DNA from: Bacillota bacterium
Lineage (GTDB): Bacteria; Bacillota; Clostridia; Christensenellales; Aristaeellaceae
DNA: 64,000 nucleotides
Direction: 5' to 3'
NCBI GenBank assembly: GCA_023413135.1
Contig: JAEZQK010000060.1
Coordinates: forward strand, 62,001 to 126,000
A program made the translations under genes and the position numbers. Numbering within the stretch: position 1 is the stretch's first letter; each line of letters begins with the position of its first letter. Below are positions 48,942-57,960 of the stretch, piece after piece. The notes beneath the pieces were generated by a model. The model saw only the letters and a list, made by a program, of their open reading frames with translations, was not told where the DNA came from and made no database searches.

Positions 48942-49835
48942 ATGATTTGGCAAAATAAAGCAATGATCATTTTGCTTGCTTTGCTGGCCGCTATCCTGGT
49001 TATTAGTTATCCAAGTCAGAAAATTGCATCGGGCGGCCCGGCTCTTGTAGGTATAGTGCGTGAACCGTTAGCATACTGCACTTTTACTGAAATAAACAAC
49101 AATGATCCACGCTTCAGCATTTCTATTGCAGACGGATACCCCGGACTGATAAACGCACTGAAAAATGGCCAGCTTGACGCTTCAATATTGCCCGTGCAAT
49201 ATTTGAAGGAACTGAATGGCAACGAGTTCTCTGCGGTGGCTGGAACTTCTTATTTAAACCTTGTTGTTATAGAAAATGGAAATTCCGTATTTTCACTTGC
49301 CGATCTGAACGGTCGCACCTCTATCATGCCGGAATCGGCCAAGAATTCACTGGAATTTCAGATGCTGAACCTGCTCATTTCCAAAGCAAATATTGATGTG
49401 ACTATTACATATCAAAATGACGAGGCGATACAGAAACTGGCCTGGGAAAGCAATTTTGAAATTATGATCCTTCCGCCTGACCAAAGCGCAGCCGTACTTA
49501 TGCAAAACGAAAACTACCGAAGCTGCTTCAACCTTGCAAGCCAATGGTATAGCCTGCAGGGAACACAGCCTCCGGCAGGCTGCCTGATCGTTGCACGAAA
49601 TGCGAGCATAGATGCAAAATCATCCAATCTTGCTGGTTTTTTGGCAAGTGTCAAAGCATCTGTAGAATTCATCAACAGCAAGCACAAAAAAGCGGCGTCG
49701 CTGATCACTACCAGCGGCCTTGGCGATAACAGCGCTTACATTTTGAAAGTAGTTCCACACTGTGCATTTGCATATATCCAGGGGGATAGTATGGCTGACA
49801 GCCTTGAGCAATTAAAGCTGCTGCCGGCAATTTGA
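48942..49835 (+). CDS. Membrane-anchored substrate-binding-like protein (orphan)
   Basis: A 297-residue protein. An N-terminal helix (about 8-25) anchors it outside the membrane. The body is a type-2 periplasmic-binding fold of NMT1/ThiY character (LVGIVREPLAYCTF..., NGQLDASILPVQYL, VIENGNSVFSLADLNG). There is no lipobox and no transporter genes beside it, so it may feed a distant ABC system or act as a sensor. ATG 48942 has AGAGGAGC upstream; in-frame ATGs at 48882 and 48900 are weaker. A+T-richer than the neighbours. The 312 bp before it hold nothing else clear. Confidence 0.65.
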   Translation: MIWQNKAMIILLALLAAILVISYPSQKIASGGPALVGIVREPLAYCTFTEINNNDPRFSISIADGYPGLINALKNGQLDASILPVQYLKELNGNEFSAVAGTSYLNLVVIENGNSVFSLADLNGRTSIMPESAKNSLEFQMLNLLISKANIDVTITYQNDEAIQKLAWESNFEIMILPPDQSAAVLMQNENYRSCFNLASQWYSLQGTQPPAGCLIVARNASIDAKSSNLAGFLASVKASVEFINSKHKKAASLITTSGLGDNSAYILKVVPHCAFAYIQGDSMADSLEQLKLLPAI

Positions 49836-49841
49836 AACTGA

Positions 49842-50912
49842 TTATTTTACTGATACCTCGTTCAGAAAGTCCAGCATGATTTTGATGAATTCCTTTGGCT
49901 TTTCATAATGGAAGTCGTGGCCGGAATCCACCTTGATGAGCTTGTTTCCCGGTATCAGTTCATGAGCCCGCTGGGCATCTTCGCCGCTCATGGCCCCCAG
50001 CAGGATGCCGTCATCGGAATAGCTCCAATTGGTGTGAATCAGCACCGACGGGCAGGAAATGCGGGAAAGGATATTCTCCCGGTCGTAGTTTTCAAACCAG
50101 GCGCAGTCGTAAAAGGCATCGCCAAAGCGCAGGTCATAGCTTCCGGCGGTCAGATCGAACATGCGGTTGACGGATGGGGGCAGGTAAAAAATCCGAGCGG
50201 CTTTTCCGGGGTTTTTCTCCATATAGCTCAAGGCAGATTTTTTCATGCCCTGCCAGCCTGGGCCGATCAGCTTTTGCATATAGGAGTGCTCCAGATAATA
50301 ACGGGTGTAATTCGTTTCTGAACTCTGGTTCAAAAAATCGTGGATAGGTTTAAAGCTGTCCACCCAGGCAAACGCGGTAGGATTCCGCTCCTCTTCGGTG
50401 GAGAAAAAGGGCGGGTCTTCGAGCACAACGCCCCGTACGAGTTCGGGGGCGTTGGCAGCCAGCCATGCCGTGAGCAGCCCGCCGGAGGAATGGCCGGATA
50501 CAAAAGCCGGCTCCCCGATGACGTTTTCCATGAACCATTGAAAATCCTGGCCCATGGCCTGGGCTGTATATTGGACCGGGTCTTTGCTGGAATCCCCATG
50601 ACCGTGGCAATCCACCGCAAAGATATGAAACCGCTTGGACAGTTCCGGCAGGACGGGTTCATAATCCTCCCAGGATACCATTTGCCCGTGGATCAGGAAC
50701 AAAGCAGGTCCGTTATCCGGTCCTTCGCCATAATTCAAAACGGTACCGCCGGGCAGTTGTGCCTGTTTTTCCACAAAGCCGGCCCGGGCAAGCTTTTCCA
50801 TGATACCCTTGTCATAATTCATGTTGTTGTTTACATAGATGGCTGCCGCAATGCCAAGAAGCAATATAACACCGCCCAAACAAATCAAAATAATCCTGAT
50901 CACTTTTTTCAC
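49842..50912 (-). CDS. Membrane-anchored alpha/beta hydrolase
   Basis: A 356-residue protein. Residues 5-28 form a membrane anchor and the rest an extracellular alpha/beta-hydrolase. FLIHGQMVSWEDY gives the oxyanion loop, GHSSGG the nucleophile Ser and VDSGHDFHYEKP the His. The Asp is probably in the strand after ISCPSVLIH. Epoxide hydrolase, proline iminopeptidase or lipase relatives share this pattern. Start GTG 50912 overlaps the AbrB gene's stop, so the two are co-translated. Confidence 0.85.
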   Translation of the reverse strand: MKKVIRIILICLGGVILLLGIAAAIYVNNNMNYDKGIMEKLARAGFVEKQAQLPGGTVLNYGEGPDNGPALFLIHGQMVSWEDYEPVLPELSKRFHIFAVDCHGHGDSSKDPVQYTAQAMGQDFQWFMENVIGEPAFVSGHSSGGLLTAWLAANAPELVRGVVLEDPPFFSTEEERNPTAFAWVDSFKPIHDFLNQSSETNYTRYYLEHSYMQKLIGPGWQGMKKSALSYMEKNPGKAARIFYLPPSVNRMFDLTAGSYDLRFGDAFYDCAWFENYDRENILSRISCPSVLIHTNWSYSDDGILLGAMSGEDAQRAHELIPGNKLIKVDSGHDFHYEKPKEFIKIMLDFLNEVSVK

Positions 50913-51235
50913 TCCGGTTTCTCCTCTGCGTGATTTTGTATGGCCTTGACGGCCTTTGCAAACTTAAGGCCTTCCCCCTGCTCTGTATTTGGGGCAGGGC
51001 TACTGCCGGCCTTGAGAAAAATTTCATCCGCAATTTTGTCAAAGTAGTCCAGCCGCTGCAAAGCGATGCCGCGGTTTACATCCGCCAGCAGCAAAAGCGT
51101 ATCTCCGGGCATGATGCCAAACATCTCCCTGGCCTCCTTGGGGATAACCACCTGCCCCTTGGGACCAACCTTGACGGAACTCATGAACTTCCCGGTCTCC
51201 TGAACCGTGGTTCCTTCCTTCCGGCGAGCCGGCAT
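50909..51235 (-). CDS. AbrB/SpoVT-family transcription regulator
   Basis: A 108-residue DNA-binding protein. The swapped-hairpin domain spans about 18-65 (SVKVGPKGQVVIPKEAREMFGIMPGDTLLLLAD). The C-terminal third is helical and charged. GGAGGATGAATAT precedes ATG 51235. Such proteins act as transition-state regulators or antitoxins. Here it is paired with a membrane hydrolase rather than a toxin. An AAGTATAA/TTATACTT dyad between its promoter and start may be its own binding site. Confidence 0.88.
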   Translation of the reverse strand: MPARRKEGTTVQETGKFMSSVKVGPKGQVVIPKEAREMFGIMPGDTLLLLADVNRGIALQRLDYFDKIADEIFLKAGSSPAPNTEQGEGLKFAKAVKAIQNHAEEKPE

Positions 51236-51253
51236 ATATTCATCCTCCTTGAC

Positions 51254-51311
51254 AAGTATAAATAGTATTACTTGTTATACTTATAATACACAGTGGGGCT
51301 CTTATTGTCAA
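51254..51311 (-). promoter_or_regulatory. Promoter and dyad upstream of the AbrB-type gene
   Basis: On the minus strand TTGACA (51306-51311), 17-bp spacer, TATTAT (51283-51288). The inverted repeat AAGTATAA-N13-TTATACTT (51254-51282) lies just downstream, a likely self-operator. The half-site resembles the palindrome at 63814-63830. Confidence 0.75.
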
Positions 51312-51418
51312 GCGGTTCTGCACTCAGTATTCTCATAACTGTACTTTTCATCTTCATCAGTCAATGGTATAATAATGAAAACTTGTGCGGAATTTGGATA
51401 TAAGAGGGGGCTGTTACT

Positions 51419-53059
51419 ATGGCACGCAGAGCAAACCTCATTCCCATCAATGAAGATGTTACTCTCATCGACGATGCGGGCGAATCCACCTGTTATCTTG
51501 TCACCGGCGAAAAGCGGGCGCTGCTCATCGACACGGTCAACGGCCGGGAAAACCTCCTTAAGGTCGTGCGGGAAATTACCAATCTTCCCGTCATCGTGGT
51601 GAACACCCACGGCCACTGCGACCACATATACGGCAACGTCTTTTTTGAGGAAGCGTACCTTCATCCGGCAGATTGGGAACTGCACAACCTGCACTTTTCC
51701 TTCCCGGATGCGCAGGAAGCGTTCAAAAAGTTTGGTTTGAAGCCCTGCCGGCTGCTGCCGCTGAAAGAGGACGACATATTTGACCTGGGGGGCCTGGCGC
51801 TGGAAGTGATTCCCATGCCGGGGCACACCCCGGGAAGCGTGGCACTTTTATGCCGCAAGCACCGGATGCTTTTTTCAGGAGATGCCTTGAACGGCCATCT
51901 GTGGATGCAGCTAAGCGAATCCACCCCCTTTAAGGTATTGGAGCAGTCGCTTACCAAGCTGCTTTCCGAGTACCGCTCCGCCTTTGATTACATTCTCACC
52001 GGCCACGCCAAGGGACCGGAGGGTGCTGTCCTGGTGGAAGAATTGGCGGAGGGCGTCATAGACCTTTTGCATGGCGAATGCGAGTTGGATAGGCCCTACG
52101 AATGGTTTATGGGCACGGACAAAGCCCATCCCTTCGGCAAGGAAGGCCAGCACATGATCGTCTACAACCAGACCAACCTTATGATTGAGCGGGGCGTGAA
52201 AAAACCGTACCCCCCCATCCGGCACGTCCCCAACAACCCGATGCTAAGCGGCATGGCATACATCCGGCAGAACATTGTCTACTCTACCGCCACAGGGCAG
52301 GATATTACCTTGGCTTTGATTACCCCCTGGAAGCCGGAAGGAGTGGAAACGCCCAAAGCGCCCCTGATCGTATTTGTGCAGGGCAGCGGCTGGACTTTCC
52401 CCGACATTTCCTATGAAATGGGTCAGATGGCCAACTACGCCCAGCACGGCATTGCCGTGGCCATGGTCACACACCGCAATTGCCTGGACGGCCATCCCTT
52501 CCCGGCCTACCTGCAGGATGTGAAAACAGCCATCAGGTACCTGAAAAACCACGCGGAGGAATATCATATCGACAAGGACCGGGTGGGCATCTTCGGCACC
52601 TCCTCCGGCGGCAATACCGCTCTGCTGGCTGGCCTCACCGGGGATGATCCCGCTTATAAGACGGCGGAATATGCGGAGGAATCCGACGCGGTGAAGCTGG
52701 TGGTCGAATGCTTCGGCCCTACGGATGTAATGCGCATGCTGGGCGGCGAAATACCCGGAGAACCCCATGACAACATCTTCCGTGCCCTGACCGCCGGGAA
52801 GGATGTAAAGCAGGTCTTCCGCGAAATGAGCCCGGTGAACCATGTGAAGGAAGGCAAGACCTATCCGCCCTTCCTGTTGATCCACGGCAGTGCCGACACA
52901 TTGGTGCCCTATGACCAGATGGTATTAATGTACCGCAAGCTGTGCGACAACGGCGCGGATGTGCAGGCCATATGCGTTGATCACGCCCCCCATGAGGGCA
53001 GCTTCTGGAGCCGGGAGCTGCACGAGTTCATCCTGGGATTTATTAGCGAGAGGCTGTGA
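51419..53059 (+). CDS. Metallo-beta-lactamase-fold/esterase fusion hydrolase
   Basis: A 546-residue two-domain enzyme. Residues 1-240 form a metallo-beta-lactamase fold with H64-G-H66-C-D68-H69, a second His in PMPGHTPGS, Asp in FSGDA and His in LTGHAKG, so both metal sites look complete. Residues 265-546 form an alpha/beta-hydrolase of the esterase/BD-FAE type: G-T-S395-S-G nucleophile, IHGSADTLVP Asp and DHAPHEGSFW His. There is no signal peptide. A tandem fusion of two hydrolases suggests successive steps on one substrate, such as a thioester/lactone and an ester. GAGGGGG precedes the ATG. It overlaps the glycosyltransferase start by one base. Confidence 0.85.
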   Translation: MARRANLIPINEDVTLIDDAGESTCYLVTGEKRALLIDTVNGRENLLKVVREITNLPVIVVNTHGHCDHIYGNVFFEEAYLHPADWELHNLHFSFPDAQEAFKKFGLKPCRLLPLKEDDIFDLGGLALEVIPMPGHTPGSVALLCRKHRMLFSGDALNGHLWMQLSESTPFKVLEQSLTKLLSEYRSAFDYILTGHAKGPEGAVLVEELAEGVIDLLHGECELDRPYEWFMGTDKAHPFGKEGQHMIVYNQTNLMIERGVKKPYPPIRHVPNNPMLSGMAYIRQNIVYSTATGQDITLALITPWKPEGVETPKAPLIVFVQGSGWTFPDISYEMGQMANYAQHGIAVAMVTHRNCLDGHPFPAYLQDVKTAIRYLKNHAEEYHIDKDRVGIFGTSSGGNTALLAGLTGDDPAYKTAEYAEESDAVKLVVECFGPTDVMRMLGGEIPGEPHDNIFRALTAGKDVKQVFREMSPVNHVKEGKTYPPFLLIHGSADTLVPYDQMVLMYRKLCDNGADVQAICVDHAPHEGSFWSRELHEFILGFISERL

Positions 53060-54939
53060 TGGAAGCACAAAAACAAAATTACAGGCAATGGATGCTGTGG
53101 ATGGCTGTTCTGATAGCCGGCGCCCTCGTTCTTATGATCGGTATCACCCACGAAAGCCTGTGGTATGACGAGTCCTACACAGGTTCCCTTGTCAATCAGA
53201 GCTTTGGGGATATCATCCGCATCACGGCAAATGACAGCCACCCGCCTCTTTATTATCTGATGCTTCGCGCCTTCCGGCTGGTCTTGGGCAATACCGTATT
53301 CACTTTGCGCGTTTTCTCCGTGCTTGGCGCGCTTTTCCTGGCCGGCCTGGGCATAGGTCCCGTGAAAAGGGCGGCCGGCACCAATGCTGGGTTTATATAT
53401 ACCCTGTTGGTATTTTGTTTTCCCATTACCCATGCCATGGCCCAGGAAGCGCGGATGTACACCTGGGCCGCTTTCTTTGTGACGGGAAGCGCGCTGTACG
53501 GATACCTATCCTACCGGGAGTCAAGAACGAAGGATCTCATTCCATTCGCCCTGTTTTCCCTGGCGGCCATGTATACCCACTATTACGCGCTGCTGGCGGT
53601 GGCAGTTCTGTGTTTTTTGATGCTGCTCGGCATGCTGATAGAGCGGAAAAAGGTGCTACCGTATCTCATTGCCCTTACCGCCATCCTGATCGGGTATGCG
53701 CCCTGGACCATAGCTTTGCTGGGCCAGGTGAGCCGCGTATCGGAGCATTTCTGGATTCCGCCTGTCACCGGCCAGGTGATATGGCAAACGCTGACCTATC
53801 CCTTCAGCAGCAAATTTTTTGACCTGGCATCGCCGAATTTTGCCGCGCAGTCCCTCTATTTATCCGCAGGCCTGATCGCCTGGGGCCTATGGCAGCGGCT
53901 TCGGGAGAAGGACGGAAGCGTCAGGCTGCCCTTATTCGCGCTGGGCACCTTCCTGCTCACCATTCTAGGTGGTGTGATTGCCTCCCGTTTGATACGCCCG
54001 GTACTGGTGGAGCGGTATGTGGTCCCGCTGCTGGGCTTGCTAGCCCTGGGCCTTGCCTATGGTATGGCGGCACTTGAAAAAAAGAGGTATATGACTCTGG
54101 CCTGCGCTCTTATCGCCGCCCTCTCACTCCTACAAATTCTTGCCATTCATGCAGTGCGGGTCAACGGGCCCATGACGGAGGCCGTGGCCTATTTGAAAGA
54201 CCGGATCGAGCCCGGAGACGTTTTTCTGCATACTGATGAGCATACCTTGGGTACGTTCAGCTATTACTTTCCGGATCACAAGAATTATTACTACCAGCGC
54301 AGCGGGTATAGTGGCTACAGCAACTACGATGCCTTTAAACCAAATGGAATCACCATTTCCAGCCTTGACGAGGTGGAAGGGGCGCCGCGCATCTGGCTTT
54401 TGCAGCGCCCGGGGGCCGAAGACTCCCACCAGTCGGTCACAGAATGGCAACGAAAAGGGCAAATGGATGTTGTGGGCATGAACGAGTTCCGGCTCCGTTA
54501 TTCCTGGTATGCGTTTACCCTATACCGGGCAACTCTTATGGACAGCCAGGCAAAACCCGCTTTGGCCCAATCAGGGTCGGGTACGCTGACAGCACGCGCC
54601 AATCACTTTAGGAATAATGAAGGGGTTGCCGTCGCCCACCTATTCAACAAGGGGCTGATGATGAATCTGCCCGGAATTAAAAACTTGGGCGCTGCGATCA
54701 AGGACGGCAGCGCGGAATTTCAATTTACCGGCCTTCCCTTCGGCGAATATGCGGTTTTCGTTTTCCACGACGAAAACGGAAACGGTCGGCTGGATACGGA
54801 GGGCGGGATATCTTTGGAGGGTTTCGGCACCTCCAATAATGGCACGGTTTCCGCAGGGCCACCCGGCTTTGAAGAAAGCAAGTTCGAATTTTTCAAAGAC
54901 GGCAAAGCGGTCGATATTACCGTATACTATTTCAAATAG
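53059..54939 (+). CDS. GT-C glycosyltransferase with C-terminal DUF2141
   Basis: A 626-residue integral membrane enzyme. The first part has about ten helices and the ArnT/PMT (family 39) hallmarks: loop one HESLWYDESYTGS (acidic pair), NDSHPPLYYLML and AMAQEARMYTWAA. These enzymes move a sugar from a lipid-phosphate donor outside the membrane. After the last helix (about 375) comes an extracellular part, and residues about 500-626 match DUF2141 (FTGLPFGEYAVFVFHDENGNGRLD, then EGFGTSNN, GPPGFEESKFEF). ATG 53059 overlaps the preceding stop (TGATG), so it is co-translated with the MBL/esterase fusion. A GT39-DUF2141 fusion is one I do not recall. Confidence 0.82.
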   Translation: MEAQKQNYRQWMLWMAVLIAGALVLMIGITHESLWYDESYTGSLVNQSFGDIIRITANDSHPPLYYLMLRAFRLVLGNTVFTLRVFSVLGALFLAGLGIGPVKRAAGTNAGFIYTLLVFCFPITHAMAQEARMYTWAAFFVTGSALYGYLSYRESRTKDLIPFALFSLAAMYTHYYALLAVAVLCFLMLLGMLIERKKVLPYLIALTAILIGYAPWTIALLGQVSRVSEHFWIPPVTGQVIWQTLTYPFSSKFFDLASPNFAAQSLYLSAGLIAWGLWQRLREKDGSVRLPLFALGTFLLTILGGVIASRLIRPVLVERYVVPLLGLLALGLAYGMAALEKKRYMTLACALIAALSLLQILAIHAVRVNGPMTEAVAYLKDRIEPGDVFLHTDEHTLGTFSYYFPDHKNYYYQRSGYSGYSNYDAFKPNGITISSLDEVEGAPRIWLLQRPGAEDSHQSVTEWQRKGQMDVVGMNEFRLRYSWYAFTLYRATLMDSQAKPALAQSGSGTLTARANHFRNNEGVAVAHLFNKGLMMNLPGIKNLGAAIKDGSAEFQFTGLPFGEYAVFVFHDENGNGRLDTEGGISLEGFGTSNNGTVSAGPPGFEESKFEFFKDGKAVDITVYYFK

Positions 54940-54990
54940 GGGCTAAATGATTTTGATAATATCATTTTCTCTGTTATTGGAGGAAGCGGC

Positions 54991-55236
54991 GTGCTCAAGG
55001 TGATACCGACAGAGCTTCGTGAAGTACTTATCCTGGAATACGAGCCCAAGGATGATGCGAGGGGGCCCGTATACAATTTTCCCCGCAGGATAAAAATGCT
55101 CCGCTGCTTAAAGATAGCGACTGCAACTTTGTATAGCGACGCTGATTCGCTTGCACTGCAGAAAGAAATGCAAATAAAGACGGGCGTTACTCCCTCACGA
55201 TACAGAAGGAAGGACGCCCGTTCTTTCAATGCATGA
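54991..55236 (+). pseudogene. Small chimeric ORF, possible remnant
   Basis: An 81-residue ORF with a good ribosome site (TTGGAGGAAGCGGC before GTG 54991). Residues 1-32 resemble the start of dTDP-4-keto-6-deoxyhexose 3,5-epimerases (KVIPTELREVLILEYEP then DDARG). The end (EMQIKTGVTPSRYRRKD) looks like the last helix of an AraC protein. Neither domain is complete. It is probably a scar of gene decay in the 302-bp gap between the glycosyltransferase and the VOC gene. Translation is possible but function unlikely. Confidence 0.4.
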
Positions 55237-55241
55237 AAAGC

Positions 55242-55604
55242 CTACCTGTTCTCCACAAACTGCACCCTGATACCATTGGGATCCTTCACGAAAAAGAACC
55301 GTACATGAGGGTTGGGCTCAAAGGGGCCACTTTCCACAGGCAGCCCTTTTTCCCGGATGAACTGTATCTTCTGCTCTACCGATTCCACTTCAAAGCCGAT
55401 GGACATCTCCTTGCCGTAGCAGTTTTCAGGCTTGGATGGATGCGCGATCAGCTCCACCTTTGTCTCGCCGTCGCCGAGAAAGGCAATCTCGCCCATCCCC
55501 TCCCCCGAGAACCGCCTCACCACGGGAAGGCCCACGATTTCCTGATAGAATTTCAGCGACTCCTCTATATCCGAAACCGATAGCGTCACCCATAAAAACT
55601 TCAC
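55242..55604 (-). CDS. VOC (glyoxalase-like) family protein
   Basis: A 120-residue vicinal oxygen chelate protein: VTLSVSDIEESLKFYQEIVGLPVVRRF, KVELIAHP and FFFVKDPNGIRVQFVE. The last glutamate region and first-strand residues could bind metal, but the usual leading His is absent (VTLSV), so glyoxalase I activity is doubtful. The start GTG 55604 has AAAGGGG nine bases upstream; longer readings run into the neighbouring gene. Members include isomerases, dioxygenases and drug-binding proteins. Confidence 0.85.
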   Translation of the reverse strand: MKFLWVTLSVSDIEESLKFYQEIVGLPVVRRFSGEGMGEIAFLGDGETKVELIAHPSKPENCYGKEMSIGFEVESVEQKIQFIREKGLPVESGPFEPNPHVRFFFVKDPNGIRVQFVENR

Positions 55605-55657
55605 TATTTTCAACCCCTTTACCCTATCATTCTCCTTCGTGCAGGCCGTGATACACC

Positions 55658-56788
55658 TTAGCGCAAGCCGAACATTTTCTCCTTTTGGTCCAGGTAATAC
55701 AAATAGTTCTCCTGGGAAACGTCGGCCGGACACCTGTGGTCGCAAAAGGGGATGAATCCGCCCTGCTCCACGTAGGGCAGGAGGGATTCCATATAGGCCT
55801 TAATGGCCTGCTTGCCTTCAATGAGCTGCATTTTATCAAACCCGCCCATGATGCGAAGCTGCCCGGCATACTGATCCAGCAACGATCCTGGATGGGCGCA
55901 GCTGTTCACCTCATAGGGGAACAGGCAGTTGATGCCGCAATCCAGCAAAATCGGCAGGATGGGACGCACATCGCCGTCGCAATCGGTGTACCATACGTCG
56001 ATGCCATACTGGGTGAGCTTTTTGTGAATGCGCTTATACCTGGGTGCGATCACATCCCGGAAATAGGCGGGGCTTAATATCGGCCCCTTGTTGAAGCAGA
56101 TGTCCTCCCAGCCGGAGGCGAAGTCGAAGGTAAAATGGGGCAGAACATGGTCCAGGTAGCGCTCAATGATCTGGCAGGTGGTTTCGATCATATCCTCCAG
56201 CATTTCTGGAAAGTCGTACACCGCGTAGCACAATCCCTCAAAGGTAAGCAAGTCCCGGATGCGGCCGATCATGGAACCGCAGTCCACCCCCAGCGGCACA
56301 TCCCGCGATTCCGGATACAGCTTTCTTAATTTTTCAATGTCGGGCAGGCGCCGTGGATCATCTACCCGGAAGCGCTCCTCCTTGACGCGCTTCCAGTTCT
56401 CCGGCGTTTGAACGGAAGAATGGATAAAGTGCGGGATGGTGTCATGGCTGTCCCTGGGCACCTCGGCAGTCAATCCGTCCTTATTGATGATGATATTGGT
56501 CTTATCCCGCTGCTCAATGACCTTTTCCTCAAAGGGCGGATATAGGAAAAGCTCGCCGCCCACGTATCCCAAGGGATCAAAGGCGAACAGCACATCCGCC
56601 TCCCCGTTTGAGCGGATGTGCTGGGCTCTAAATAGTTCCCACTTGTCAAACAGCTCGTTCCAATAGCCGAATTCCATGTTGAACGAGCGGTCCACAGACT
56701 GGAAATGCATCTGCCGGTTGAACCGCTCCCTGTCCGTCATGGTGCCTTTCCACTTTTCCCGGATGGGGCGGATTTCCTTGCCTGTCAT
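55658..56788 (-). CDS. UroD-family protein (corrinoid methyltransferase-like) A
   Basis: A 376-residue protein of the uroporphyrinogen decarboxylase superfamily, the branch linked to B12-dependent methyl transfer rather than heme. Features: WNELFDKWE near the N-terminus, DFASGWEDICFNKGPILSP in the barrel and WYTDCDGDVRPILP where methyltransferases carry a metal-binding His/Cys strand. IMGGFDK and FIPFCDHRCPADV follow. ATG 56788 is behind GGAGGAATTCGG. It is the last gene of a three-gene unit with a second UroD-type gene and a corrinoid protein. A demethylase of an O-, N- or S-methyl compound is likely; the substrate is unknown. Confidence 0.82.
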   Translation of the reverse strand: MTGKEIRPIREKWKGTMTDRERFNRQMHFQSVDRSFNMEFGYWNELFDKWELFRAQHIRSNGEADVLFAFDPLGYVGGELFLYPPFEEKVIEQRDKTNIIINKDGLTAEVPRDSHDTIPHFIHSSVQTPENWKRVKEERFRVDDPRRLPDIEKLRKLYPESRDVPLGVDCGSMIGRIRDLLTFEGLCYAVYDFPEMLEDMIETTCQIIERYLDHVLPHFTFDFASGWEDICFNKGPILSPAYFRDVIAPRYKRIHKKLTQYGIDVWYTDCDGDVRPILPILLDCGINCLFPYEVNSCAHPGSLLDQYAGQLRIMGGFDKMQLIEGKQAIKAYMESLLPYVEQGGFIPFCDHRCPADVSQENYLYYLDQKEKMFGLR

Positions 56789-56813
56789 CCGAATTCCTCC
56801 ATAATCATTACTC

Positions 56814-57839
56814 TCAGGAAAGAGGGTCGTAGCCAATCGCTTCCTTCACCATGGCCAGGTACTTGTTGTGGGGCATATAGCTGGGCACGCTGTTGCCGGT
56901 ACCGACCAAATATCCGCCCCGCGCTTTCGTGCGCTCGATCATTGCCCGCACCCGGCTGCGGATGACGTCCTCGCTTTCTCGGCAGACGAAGTCCACATCC
57001 ATGCCACCCGCAATGGCGATGCGGTCATGATATTGCTCATAGGCCTCCTCCACGGGCGCAATGCCATCCTCGAAGGAATGCTTCACATCATAGCCCATGG
57101 CGATGATATCCTCCATCACATCCTTCAAGTTACCGCAGGAATGCAACAGGATCGGGCGGCCCGCCGCGTGGGCGAGATCCACAATGCGCTTATGCCACGG
57201 GAAAACATATTCACGCATCTTGGCGGGCGAGAGAAATGTCTGCGTGTTGAATCCCCAGTCATCGTTGGAGCAAAGGAACCCAACGGCGTCATACTGGAGC
57301 GCACGTTCGTAATATTTCAACAGCCGCTCACCCACCTGGTCAAACAGCGCTTTAACCAGGTCCGGGTCCTCGTAGAGCATATAGCACAGGTTTTCATACC
57401 CCACAATGGCGGTCACGTTTTCCAGCACGCCGCCCGGGCCCATCACCATCAATCTCATGTTTCCGGGAAGATATTTTTTGATTTCAGAAAGATGGCTGCA
57501 ATCATAGCTGTCGGGATCAGGCCAGGGATAATTATTGAAGCTTTCCCAATCGAAGACAAGCCCGCCCGTATTGAGGGAAACGGTGTCAAGGCGTGCCCGC
57601 TCCTTCGTTGGAAACCCCATGCGGCTGGCATGTGTCGTCACATAGTCATAGCCGAGCTTTGCATACGCCTCGGCGGTAAAGCTCAGCTCACTGAGCATAT
57701 CTGTGCCTGCATACTTCCGGCCATTCACCGCCTCATACAAAGGCATGTTCATGAACAGCTCAAAGAGTGTAGGCCTTGCCGGGCATTCCCGTTTGAGAAC
57801 ACAGAGCACGTTGTCAAATTCCGGAGTGCGCTTTTTCAT
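56814..57839 (-). CDS. UroD-family corrinoid methyltransferase (MtbA-like) B
   Basis: A 341-residue UroD-superfamily methyltransferase. The zinc-binding strand is present (PILLHSCGNLKDV: H-x-C), as in MtbA/CmuA enzymes, which activate a thiol or pass methyl groups to and from a corrinoid protein. LPGNMRLMVMGPGGVLENV and FLCSNDDWGFNTQTFLSP are typical barrel loops. It lies between the corrinoid-protein gene (121 bp upstream) and the other UroD-type gene (25 bp downstream). Together they form a minimal methyl-transfer module without an obvious MttB-like substrate enzyme. Confidence 0.85.
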   Translation of the reverse strand: MKKRTPEFDNVLCVLKRECPARPTLFELFMNMPLYEAVNGRKYAGTDMLSELSFTAEAYAKLGYDYVTTHASRMGFPTKERARLDTVSLNTGGLVFDWESFNNYPWPDPDSYDCSHLSEIKKYLPGNMRLMVMGPGGVLENVTAIVGYENLCYMLYEDPDLVKALFDQVGERLLKYYERALQYDAVGFLCSNDDWGFNTQTFLSPAKMREYVFPWHKRIVDLAHAAGRPILLHSCGNLKDVMEDIIAMGYDVKHSFEDGIAPVEEAYEQYHDRIAIAGGMDVDFVCRESEDVIRSRVRAMIERTKARGGYLVGTGNSVPSYMPHNKYLAMVKEAIGYDPLS

Positions 57840-57960
57840 ATGTCACCTCCGCAGCGATCTGGTACCGCAGCTTTCGCCGTCTGTGCAGCCATCAAACATC
57901 AAGTATTCCAAAGCATATCGCCGGATAGCGTTCCCATCCCATGGCTCGGCTACTAACCCC

